64,000 bases of DNA from Dermanyssus gallinae (taxonomy: Eukaryota > Arthropoda > Arachnida > Mesostigmata > Dermanyssidae). The DNA lies in assembly GCA_003439945.1 (NCBI GenBank), contig QVRM01002396.1, positions 1 to 64,000 on the forward strand, given 5' to 3'. Both the position numbers and the translations under genes were made by a program. Under the pieces are notes generated by a model, which saw nothing but the letters and a program-made list of their open reading frames with translations, searched no databases and was not told the DNA's origin. Positions 34,280 to 42,334 of this stretch are shown piece by piece (within the stretch, counting starts at the first letter, position 1; every line of letters begins with the position of its first letter).

Positions 34280-36740
34280 TGTCACAACAAAACATTCGCA
34301 GGTGGGCCGTTCCCTCTGTCAGCAGTCTGGAAAGCAACGGTCTGAGTCCGTCGACGAGAGACGCACTTGATGCAAGTTCTGTAACAAGTACACCGGCGCA
34401 GGTCTAACTGCAAGACGTTATTCTCGAAACGTCGAAAGTCAAGAGCGCATCTAAAATGATTTCCTGTTTACCCCGGGGTATTCGCGACAGCATGTCTTCG
34501 GAGCTTGCAACTCTGATCAATGAGGTCTGCTCAACAGCAAGCAGAGATTCATATAAAAGACTACTGCAATTTGCAACTGCAGTATTCTGCATACCATCCC
34601 AAAAGCAACGCGGCCGAACCCTCACTTCGGTACTACGCGAGAATCTTAACAGATTCCGGGCGGGAAACGGTCCTGAAACGAACCCATATGGTTCATCATC
34701 TTTGTAAACCTTGCTATTAATGGAAAGCTGCCTGATTTTGTGCTCCCTGTCTTCTACGGCGCCTCGCTTATTGCTTTGCGCAAAAAAGATGGTGGCATTA
34801 GACCCATTGCCGTTGGCCTGACTCTGCGCCGCTTAGTCGGAAAAATCATAATCAGGAAGAGCATGCCGGACATCGTCGCAATGGTCTCTCCGCATCAGCT
34901 CGGCTGCGGAATCAGAGGAGGTGCGAAAGCGGCCGTGCATGCAACACGGGCGTTTGTAGACCACAACAGGAGTGCCCCAGAGAAGGTTCTCGTCAAGTTA
35001 GATTTCAAAAACGCCTTTAACACGCTCAGACGAGGCCACCTGCTTAAGGCTGTTCGCTCTTACCTTCCCCAACTTTACCCGCTGGTATACCAGATGTACA
35101 GACTTTCGAGCAAGTTAATTTGGCAGGGAGAGTTTATCAAGTCGTGCTCCGGCGTTCAACAAGGTGACCCCTGTGGCCCCGCTTTATTTTGCATTGCTAT
35201 TCACGAACTTCAAACACGCCTTACTTCCGAACTCCGACCTTGGTTTCTGGACGACGGCACTCTCGCTGGAGACGTCTCGGCGGTCCAGAGAGACATTGCC
35301 CAAGTAAAAGACTTCGAGGCGGTCTCGGGACTCAAGCTAAACGACGCCAAGTGCGAAATTTTCTTCCCCTTTCAACAGGACCCTCGACTCGGCTCCATGC
35401 TTCAAATGGTGCGCGATCTTCTGCCAGCTGCGAGGTTGATTCCCGATAACGAATTCGAGCTTCTGGGGGCGCCAATTCTGGCCCAATCCATTGACTTATC
35501 TTTAGCTTAAAAAGGCTCCGACCTTGTTTGCTGGCGCGCTAGACTGCGACTATTGGACGCTCACCCAGCCCTCTACCTGCTTCGCGCGAGTTTGTCAACG
35601 CCGAGGCTGATGCACCTCTTGCGATGCTCACGAGCCTATGCTGAACCGGACCTGCTTCAATCGTTCGACGAAACTTTGCGAAGTACCCTCCAGGGTATCT
35701 TAAGCGTTCAGCTTAGGCAAACCTCGTGGTTACAAGCTTCGCTTCCAACGTCCGCAGGGGGAATGGGGATTCGCATGGCTTCGCAAGTTGCCTTGTCTGC
35801 TCACCTCGGGTCTCTAAAAAACACTGAGATTTTAGTGTCAGGGATCACACCACCAGATGCCTACACCAGCTTTATCGCTCAACTTGAACAAGCTCGCCGC
35901 TACTACGCAGAAAAGTGCGGTCCATTGCCCGAACGCAGTTCACAATCGACTTTAGACTTGCAAGTAGTTAAGTCGATCCAAGAGCGGTTATTGACCCAGG
36001 CAAACAACGTTAAAGAGCAGGCGCGATTAAAAGCCGTGATAGATCCGATGAGCGGAAAGTGGCTCCAGGCCATTCCCTCACCGCAGCTGGGGACGATGCT
36101 GGACAATACCACACTCCGCATCGTCTCCGGCCTGCGCCTGGGAGAATCAGTCTGCTTCGCACATAACTGTGCAAGATGTGATCTACCGGTGTCTTCTACG
36201 GGTGAGCATGCTCTCGCTTGCAAGAGGAGCGCCGGTAGGTTTTCAAGACCTTTAGCCTTAATCGACGTAATACACCGAGCAACGCAGTCTGCCCACATAC
36301 CGGCAGTCAAAGAGCCGGTCGGTCTGTCAGCCAACAGCCAACTGCGTCCGGACGGCCTGACTCTAGTTCCATGGAGTGAAGGTCGCTGCCTTGTGTACGA
36401 CGTCACCGTGTCTTGCACGTTGGCCGCTTCTTATGCTCGCCATACCAGCAGAGAGGTCGGAGCAGCCGCTCACCTTGCCGAAGATCGCAAGTTGTCAAAA
36501 TATCGTGAACTGGAACAAAACTTTATCGTTCAACCAATTGCCTTCGAGACACTAGGCCCAATGGAAAAAATCACAAGGAGCTTTCTGACGGAGCTGGGAC
36601 CTAGAGTTGCTGCATCAACCGGCGATAGAAGGGCATGGCAGTTTTTGCTACAAAGAATATCAGTTGAAATTCAACGCGGAAACGCCGCGTCGTTAATCGG
36701 TTTATTGCCCACGGGCAAGGGACTCCCTTTTCTGCCGTAG
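34276..36740 (+). pseudogene. ORF2 of copy B: FLDD reverse transcriptase plus endonuclease-like tail, three lesions
   Basis: ORF2 starts at ATG 34276/34279 (MMSQQNIRRW). After an early TAA near 34407 the frame gives MISCLPRGIRDSMSSELATL and ends near 34690. There about 140 codons are deleted relative to copy C, including the GGPDGLKPRHLKDL block, and the frame changes. From about 34700 to 36740 the frame is open except for one TAA at 35508-35510. RT motifs are intact: KLDFKNAFNTLRRG, GVQQGDPCGPALF and WFLDDGTLAGD. The tail keeps a CCHC finger (CARCDLPVSSTGEHALAC), RPDGLTLVPW, LVYDVTV and RKLSKYRELEQNFIVQP, ending with QRGNAASLIG. It is the second-best preserved copy of the family. Its 3' end faces the 3' end of copy D, 240 bp away. 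Confidence 0.92.
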
Positions 36741-36978
36741 CCGAACCAAGTCGGCGTCGAGAATTGTATGTGCATCTAAAGAACCTAAATAAATATCGAG
36801 CACTGTATGTCAAAGTTAAAGTAATTGCTGGCTGGACACCGTAGTCTGTATTTTATGTTCGATTTATGGTAAGAGTAGATTACAATAGTAGTTTCATATT
36901 AATTATTAACAAATGTATTGAATTCCCTGGTTACAGGGAAATATAAGTAACAAACTACACCAGGGCCTGTAAAGAATG
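36741..36978. other. Spacer between convergent 3' ends of copies B and D
   Basis: This AT-rich sequence starts with the likely 3' untranslated region of copy B (aataaatat at 36787) and ends at the stop codon of copy D read on the opposite strand. Confidence 0.5.
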
Positions 36979-37072
36979 TTACCAGTCGAGCTTATCCTCG
37001 AGGCAGCCCCTCATTGTGTCCATAATTGCTGCCGTATTGCCGCGCTGAATCGCCAGCGATAGCCGCTGAAGT
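36979..37072 (-). pseudogene. 3' terminal piece of copy D
   Basis: On the minus strand this reads LQRLSLAIQRGNTAAIMDTM and ends at TAA (36979-36981). It matches the extreme C-terminus of family ORF2 (LLQRISIEVQRGNAA). The rest of copy D resumes at 41668, beyond copy C. The 11 bases at its 5' edge (37062-37072) are the target duplication. Confidence 0.88.
37062..37072. repeat. 11-bp target site duplication, 3' side of copy C
   Basis: The plus-strand sequence gccgctgaagt is identical to 41668-41678. Together they bracket copy C and lie in the LLQR codons of copy D. Confidence 0.9.
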
Positions 37073-37118
37073 TTTTAGAAATCGGTTTATTTATACACAG
37101 CATAATTATAATACGTAA

Positions 37119-39944
37119 TCAGAGCAGACCCGGTAGACCACTGCCTGAGGGCAGCGAACCTAGCACCGCAGCCGCATTTCCACGTTGCACTTCAATTGAT
37201 ATTCTTTGTAGCAGGAATTCCCCTGCCCTTTTCTCATCCTTCTCACTTGCCGCTCTTTTCCCAATTTCTTTCAGAAATTTTACTGTTGATTCGCCTATGA
37301 CTCCCAATGTTTCTATGGCAACTGGCTGCACTATAAAAGATGCCTCTAGCTCGCGGTACTTCAAACTTTTCCGCTGCTCCGCTAAATTAGCAACAGCACC
37401 TGCTGATCTTGAGGCTCGGCTTCTATAAGACGGCGCCAGCGTGTCCCATACGGTTGCGTCCCATACAAGGGCCTTTCCGGAGGACCACGGAACCAAGGTC
37501 ATTCCGTCTGGACGTAAGGCTGAGTCCGCTGCTAGTCCGACTGGCTCCTTTCTGCAGGGTACGTTAGCGGATTGCAACGCTCTTGAAATCACTTCGTTGA
37601 GGGCGGCGTGGCGCGAATGTCTTCCGCAGCTCCTAGGACAGCTGAGGCCGTGCTCTCCCGTCGGCGACACCGGTGTGTTGCACAGGGAGCAACTATGGGG
37701 CGCACACACAGCCTCCCCTAACCGCAGGCCGGCAACGATGCGGAGTGTTGTGTTGTCCAGCATCGTTCCCAGCTGCGGCGAGGGGATGGCTTGAAGCCAT
37801 TTTGCGCTCGTATCGTTGAAAGCTGCTAGTAGGCGTGCCTTGCCGAGTGCATCAGCCGTGTTGTCCAGAAGCTTCTTTTGAATGGCTTCGACTACCACAG
37901 CATCCAGAGCACGCTGGCGTGTGTCGTCAAGCGCCACGCGGTGATATGCGGCGAACTCCTCTTTTTTGGACTCCATGAGCCGTTCTAGAAAGGACTTGAC
38001 GTTCGAAGGAGATATAGATATAATCAGTTCCTGAAGTGTGGTGATTGAACCCAAGAATGCGGTCTGGGCCAGATCGGCTGCACGTCGTATTCCTAGACCT
38101 CCGGCTGTTGTAGGAAGGGTAGCCTGGTCCCAATTTGCCCCGTCCAGATTCAAATTTAACATCCGATTCACGCACTGTTTCAGCTTATCGTCGAATTGTT
38201 GTAGAATGTTCTTTTGGGCCGATGCATCTATGCAGCGAAGGATATAGATTAGCCTTGGTGTCGAGAGGCTAGTTCGCATCAAGAATAATGCAGGATGCGC
38301 ATCGAGGGATTCCAACCTGAAACACCAGAGATCCATTAGCTCACACTTCCTGTCTAGAGCGAGTTTTGCGGAGGCCGTTGTGAGGGGAGCTCCTAAAAGC
38401 TCGATGTTTTCCTCAGTACATAGCTTGATATCAGGAAGCAGGCCCTGCGCCCGGCGTAAACACTCGTCACGAAAGGCGCAGTCGGATGACAAGACGTACA
38501 GCTCACACTTTGAAGCATTTAGTTGCAGTCCAGAGGTGACGCCGAACTCGATTATTTTTTCCACATCACTAAGGGCGGAATCAAGAGTACCTCCAATTGT
38601 GCCATCGTCTAAGAACCACGGCTTAAATTCCGACTCCAAAGCAGAAAGCAATTGGCAAATCGCCAGACAGAAGAGGGCCGGGCCACAGGGGTCCCCTTGC
38701 TGTACCCCACATCTGGAGAGTACGATCTCTTCCCCCCAAAAGAGATTGGATGGGCTCCTGTACATTTGGTAGACTGCGGGGTACATTTCTGGAAAGTTTG
38801 ATTTGACGGCTTCAAGAATTACATCCCTTCTCAGCGAATTAAAAGCATTTTTAAAATCGAGTTTTATCAGCACCTTATTGGACGCCGAGTTAGTATTTAC
38901 AAGGGCACTTGCCGCGTGGACAGCAGCCTTGCAGCCTCCTTTAACTCCACAACCCAGTTGAACGGGGGCAATCCTGTCGATAATCGGCGCCATGTATTTG
39001 CGGGTTAGCACTTTACACGCTAGCCGCCGCAGGGTATTCCCGACTGCTATCGGGCGGAGACCACCGTCTTTTTTCTTTAAAGCTATAAGATTCGCTCCAT
39101 AGAAGTTACTAAGTGCGAACCCTGGTAGGCGGCCATTCACGACAAGGTTGCAGAAGTCCGTCAGAGCAAAAAGGAGGGGGCAGATCTGATCACCCTTTCC
39201 AATAAGGTCTTTTAGGTGTCTGGGCTTAAGACCGTCAGGGCCTCCACTTGAGCTATTTGGGAAAGTTTGGATTGCTGCTCGGACTTCACTGGGGGTAATG
39301 TTGATTTGGTCGGCTGATGGAACGCCACGAGGCGGTGCCGGGTATGCCGCTGTTTCTGGCATGTTCGGGTGCTTATCGCTAAGTATGCGATGCGTATTGG
39401 CGTCTTGTGGAGCCATCGAATCCGTTGAAATAAGAATGCGCGCTGCTGCCGAAACATCCCCCTGAGCCAGTTTTGCCTGTGCCACCCGAGCTCTTTGTCT
39501 ATCATCGTTTGTGTTAGTCTTCGGCGCCGCGACATGGTTAGCATTGATGGCAGCATCGAGTGGGGCACGACTCCTGAATCGACTGAGGTTGTCCCGAATA
39601 AGTGAACACAGAGACTTTCCTTTTGCCTTTTGCCGTGGGATGGTGAGGACCGTTGTTGCAAAATGAGCCAGACGAGACCACGAGTCCAGATCATTCGCTG
39701 AGCAAATCGATTTGATTGTGTTGGTCAGTTCGGCAGCAACTATAGGTCTCACGCCACGAGGAACGATCGAGAGCATCTTGAGATTTTGGCGAACAGCGGA
39801 CAGTCGTTGAACGGTGCGAGTGAGGGCAGTTGACGGTGAGATCGGTGCCGGAAGTCGTGTTGACGACGTCGTGGTTGGCGTCTCAGTGTTGCTGTGTGTC
39901 AGCGGTGTTGTCCACTGACGAATGTCTAGTTGTCTATTGGTCAT
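37119..39944 (-). CDS. ORF2: FLDD reverse transcriptase with C-terminal zinc finger and restriction-like endonuclease
   Basis: The protein would copy element RNA into DNA at a nicked target. Start chosen: ATG 39944, overlapping the ORF1 stop and beginning MTNRQLDIRQW as in copies A and B; the frame is open upstream to 40025. Numbering from that ATG, a pre-RT region of about 220 residues has no endonuclease signature. The RT follows: FYGANLIALKKKDGGLRPIA, motif A with D363 (KLDFKNAFNS), motif B GVQQGDPCGP (413-422) and motif C FLDD (D446, D447; most non-LTR RTs have YADD). After the thumb come a zinc finger (C752, C755, H765, C769) and RPD (D813), WDAT (D829) and EQRKSLKYRELE (K859, K862). The last set resembles the PD...D...K pattern of R2-type restriction-like endonucleases. 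All catalytic residues are present. Endonuclease activity is inferred, not shown. Confidence 0.93.
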   Translation of the reverse strand: MTNRQLDIRQWTTPLTHSNTETPTTTSSTRLPAPISPSTALTRTVQRLSAVRQNLKMLSIVPRGVRPIVAAELTNTIKSICSANDLDSWSRLAHFATTVLTIPRQKAKGKSLCSLIRDNLSRFRSRAPLDAAINANHVAAPKTNTNDDRQRARVAQAKLAQGDVSAAARILISTDSMAPQDANTHRILSDKHPNMPETAAYPAPPRGVPSADQINITPSEVRAAIQTFPNSSSGGPDGLKPRHLKDLIGKGDQICPLLFALTDFCNLVVNGRLPGFALSNFYGANLIALKKKDGGLRPIAVGNTLRRLACKVLTRKYMAPIIDRIAPVQLGCGVKGGCKAAVHAASALVNTNSASNKVLIKLDFKNAFNSLRRDVILEAVKSNFPEMYPAVYQMYRSPSNLFWGEEIVLSRCGVQQGDPCGPALFCLAICQLLSALESEFKPWFLDDGTIGGTLDSALSDVEKIIEFGVTSGLQLNASKCELYVLSSDCAFRDECLRRAQGLLPDIKLCTEENIELLGAPLTTASAKLALDRKCELMDLWCFRLESLDAHPALFLMRTSLSTPRLIYILRCIDASAQKNILQQFDDKLKQCVNRMLNLNLDGANWDQATLPTTAGGLGIRRAADLAQTAFLGSITTLQELIISISPSNVKSFLERLMESKKEEFAAYHRVALDDTRQRALDAVVVEAIQKKLLDNTADALGKARLLAAFNDTSAKWLQAIPSPQLGTMLDNTTLRIVAGLRLGEAVCAPHSCSLCNTPVSPTGEHGLSCPRSCGRHSRHAALNEVISRALQSANVPCRKEPVGLAADSALRPDGMTLVPWSSGKALVWDATVWDTLAPSYRSRASRSAGAVANLAEQRKSLKYRELEASFIVQPVAIETLGVIGESTVKFLKEIGKRAASEKDEKRAGEFLLQRISIEVQRGNAAAVLGSLPSGSGLPGLL
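39934..39944 (-). promoter_or_regulatory. ORF1 stop / ORF2 start overlap (coupled translation)
   Basis: The minus-strand sequence atgaccaatag contains the ORF2 ATG and, in the ORF1 frame, the terminal TAG. The same kind of overlap is found in copy A (atgttaa, 6171-6177) and copy B (atga, 34276-34279). This suggests that ORF2 is translated by termination-reinitiation. Confidence 0.75.
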
Positions 39945-41577
39945 TAGGATCAGAAGAAGGCGACCCCGTATTGACACTTGTTCCGTAGCCAGTGTTCGTC
40001 GAAGGCGACGATGTCTGGAGTGCATGGAGCGACGGCGTCACTGCGGAAGTCGTTTGTGGAGCCTCCGGCTGAGGTTGCTGTACCATGCTCACCTCAAGTG
40101 CTGAGCGGAGAGCCAGTTCCAGCTGGCCGCGAAAGCCGTCCGAAGACAACTCAGAGACGCTGCCAGGCGCTATGGGTGGCGCCGCTTGAATGTGCAAGCT
40201 GGGGAGAGCAGTCGAAAGTGCTCTTTGGATTGCTGTTCCGATTTGCGTGACTATGGCGTCAATTATAATTGGAACTATTTTCTCCGTGACGCATTGCACC
40301 ACCTTGTCAATGTTGTTGATTTGGTGTACATCATTGGTGACCTGCTTTTGCTTTTTGATCACTGTGCCAGCAGGGGGCTGAACCTTGGGTGTCGCCGCGG
40401 GTACCTTAACCCCGTTCTGAACAACGGCAGAGAAAGACCGCTTGGAAAAGGAGGACGACGGCTGAATATCGGCCACGGGTGCGCAGATCTTGACTGGCGT
40501 CGCCTCAGGCTTCCTCTGTATAACCCGTATTGCTGACTTCTTTAGCTGCTCCATACGGCGAAGTCGATGCGGGCAACTGCCGGAAGTAGCTTCATGGTTT
40601 GATTTACATAGGCAACACTTCGCCGCTTGGTTGCAGTCTTTCCGGAGATGGTTCGTGGAACCACAGCGGCGACAGCGAGGTGCCGCCCAGGGGCAGTCCG
40701 GCTTGATGTGGTCCAAGCTATAACACCGGTAGCACTGGTGTGGCTCTCTATAGAGCATCACCCCGTGTGTTTTAAGGCCTAGACGAACTTCCGTCGGAAA
40801 ATCAATTCCGACAAAAGTTAGGATTACTTGGTCAGTGGCCATAACTATGCCAGTGTGTGCGTTCTTCGCTCTGACTCGAATGGCCTCTGTGACACCTAAA
40901 GACCCCAACGCGTTAATAATAGTTGTGTCGCTGAGCGACGGATGCACACCGCAGATTTTTCCCTTTACTGTCGATCTTTGGCCGCTCACTCTAGACTGAA
41001 CCGGGATACCTCCGACTGAGGTTAAACTCAGCAATGTTGCTCTATCTTCAGCGTCCTCGGCGACGATAACAAGTTCGCCGGCTCGTGTAAAACGAGGTTC
41101 CTCAACTTTTCCTTTAAGATGTCTAGCGACGTCATCGCAAACAGCGTTAAAATTGCTCTCCAGCAAATTATTGTCGGCGGCAAAAATAATCGCCTCAGGT
41201 CGCTCATTTGTTTTAACCTTTGGTATTGCCTCCTTTCTAATAACTCTGCCACCCGCACCAACTACGCTCCAACTCTCGGTGTCTTCCTCGTCGTGCGTCT
41301 CACCGGAGTCCCCGGTTGGCCGCGCTGTGGCACCGCTCTCCATGGCTTCCCTTTCAGCGCTATCGTTACTAGCGCCAGAGGATTCCGCTAACGTTGTCAG
41401 CTTTGCACCGCTCTCTCCGGCCGCTCTCGTCTTCGATGGTTTCTCCCGTTGCGGCGGGCTGGTGGCTTGCCGTTTGATAGCTGCCGCTGTGACAGCGGTG
41501 TCGATGCCGACGACATCCCCTCCACCGGCTGTACGTTGCGGCTGCTTTCTCCTTACCTCCTTTCCACTTGTTGACAT
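39934..41577 (-). CDS. ORF1: gag-like nucleic-acid-binding protein with RRM-like region and three CCHC knuckles
   Basis: ORF1 is expected to bind element RNA and form the ribonucleoprotein. Start chosen: ATG 41577 (MSTSGKEVRRKQ), since in-frame codons upstream of 41667 belong to copy D and not to this element. Residues 1-125 are polar and probably disordered, with an acidic EEDTESWSVVGAGG patch. Residues 125-275 resemble the RRM-like fold of non-LTR gag proteins, with the HLKGKVEEPRFTRAGELVIV and VILTFVGIDFPTEVRLGL blocks. Three zinc knuckles follow: C282/C285/H290/C295, C302/C305/H310/C315 and C321/C324/H328/C335. A basic stretch and a helical C-terminus (GFRGQLELALRSALEV) complete it at 547 residues. 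No frameshift or stop occurs. Decayed homologues lie at 5.15 and 21.9 kb. Confidence 0.92.
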   Translation of the reverse strand: MSTSGKEVRRKQPQRTAGGGDVVGIDTAVTAAAIKRQATSPPQREKPSKTRAAGESGAKLTTLAESSGASNDSAEREAMESGATARPTGDSGETHDEEDTESWSVVGAGGRVIRKEAIPKVKTNERPEAIIFAADNNLLESNFNAVCDDVARHLKGKVEEPRFTRAGELVIVAEDAEDRATLLSLTSVGGIPVQSRVSGQRSTVKGKICGVHPSLSDTTIINALGSLGVTEAIRVRAKNAHTGIVMATDQVILTFVGIDFPTEVRLGLKTHGVMLYREPHQCYRCYSLDHIKPDCPWAAPRCRRCGSTNHLRKDCNQAAKCCLCKSNHEATSGSCPHRLRRMEQLKKSAIRVIQRKPEATPVKICAPVADIQPSSSFSKRSFSAVVQNGVKVPAATPKVQPPAGTVIKKQKQVTNDVHQINNIDKVVQCVTEKIVPIIIDAIVTQIGTAIQRALSTALPSLHIQAAPPIAPGSVSELSSDGFRGQLELALRSALEVSMVQQPQPEAPQTTSAVTPSLHALQTSSPSTNTGYGTSVNTGSPSSDPNDQ

Positions 41578-41667
41578 TTCTGCTGCTGCCTCAGTCTCTT
41601 GACCGGCTGCAGCTTTTCGAACGTCTCCCGATGTTTCCGCGTCTGCGATAGAAGGCGGATCATGGTC

Positions 41668-41678
41668 GCCGCTGAAGT
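41668..41678. repeat. 11-bp target site duplication, 5' side of copy C
   Basis: This is the identical partner of 37062-37072 (gccgctgaagt). It lies in copy D sequence just after the codons reading NRAFDFLL in the D frame. Confidence 0.9.
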
Positions 41679-42245
41679 AGAAAGTCAAAAGCTCTATTGT
41701 CCTCACTCGCTTGTTCGATTCTTTTGCCAATCTTCTGTAGGAGCAACCATGCCTCCGGGCCAGCCCCTCGCCAAGTGTCTCAAATACTAGCGGCACGAAA
41801 ATGAACTCGTTGGCGAGCTGGGCATATTTGTTGGTCTTTAGACGTTCAGTCTTGCGTGCCGCAAAGACTGCGGCAGATGCGCTGGCTTCTAGGTTCGAGG
41901 GGGCGAGCATGTCAATGATCGTCGCATCCTAAATAAGCGCTTTTCTCCTTTCAAAGCGGATAAAGGTGAGAACGTCCGGTCTCTTTCACTCATTTCTCAG
42001 AAGGCCATTGGCCCTCGAATGCACGGCAATAGAGCTGACTTCAGAGCCCGGACAGTAATCTCATTAATTTCACTATAACGGCTTTGGCGTTATTCGCTTC
42101 TGCTGCAGGAGAGCCCGTGGGTCCCCCAGATGTCCACCTGTGCTCCGCATGGACACCGGTGCTCCTCAGTTAGCTTTGTCCCTTAACCTTAACCCGATGC
42201 ACAGACGAAAGCTTTCGTGACGTGAGGCATGTTGTTTTATACCGA
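41668..42245 (-). pseudogene. Copy D: endonuclease-like tail of a related element, split by copy C
   Basis: On the minus strand the C-terminal region of a family ORF2 is readable from about 42245. It shows the zinc finger CPCGAQVDIWGTHGLSC (near 42130), then RPDVLTF, then KALI-stop-DATIIDMLAPSN (WDAT equivalent, Trp codon now TAG near 41930), then KTNKYAQLANEFIFVPLVFE and the FDFLLQ block at the insertion point. The last residues continue at 37072-36979 on the other side of copy C. The finger spacing and sequence differ from copies A-C, so D is a different subfamily. Stops and shifts show it was dead or decaying. RT upstream of the finger is not recognisable. Confidence 0.88.
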
Positions 42246-42334
42246 TAGGCTTCTTCACTTCGAAGGCTCATAACAGCCTGATGACTTGACCGAGAAGATT
42301 GGCAAGGTTATGAAGTGCGCTAGCTGCTTGAGGG

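Larger units (their letters stand above)
37073..41667 (-). mobile_element. Apparently intact two-ORF non-LTR retrotransposon, copy C
   Basis: The 4,595-bp element on the minus strand is bounded by an 11-bp target duplication. It has a 90-base 5' leader, ORF1 (547 codons), ORF2 (941 codons from ATG 39944) and a 46-base 3' leader-free tail ending in taaataaaccgatttctaaa. Both frames are uninterrupted. The lack of decay, set against five decayed relatives in the window, suggests a recent insertion. There is no long terminal repeat, and no apurinic endonuclease is encoded; nicking is inferred to depend on the C-terminal restriction-like domain. Confidence 0.92.

Noticed and set aside
35903..36418. 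171-codon minus-strand frame
   Set aside because: It lies opposite the well-supported ORF2 of copy B and has no motif of its own.
41578..41910. N-terminal extension of copy C ORF1 up to a Met at 41910
   Set aside because: These codons lie partly outside the target duplication and match the endonuclease tail of copy D, so they belong to the flanking element and join ORF1 only by chance.
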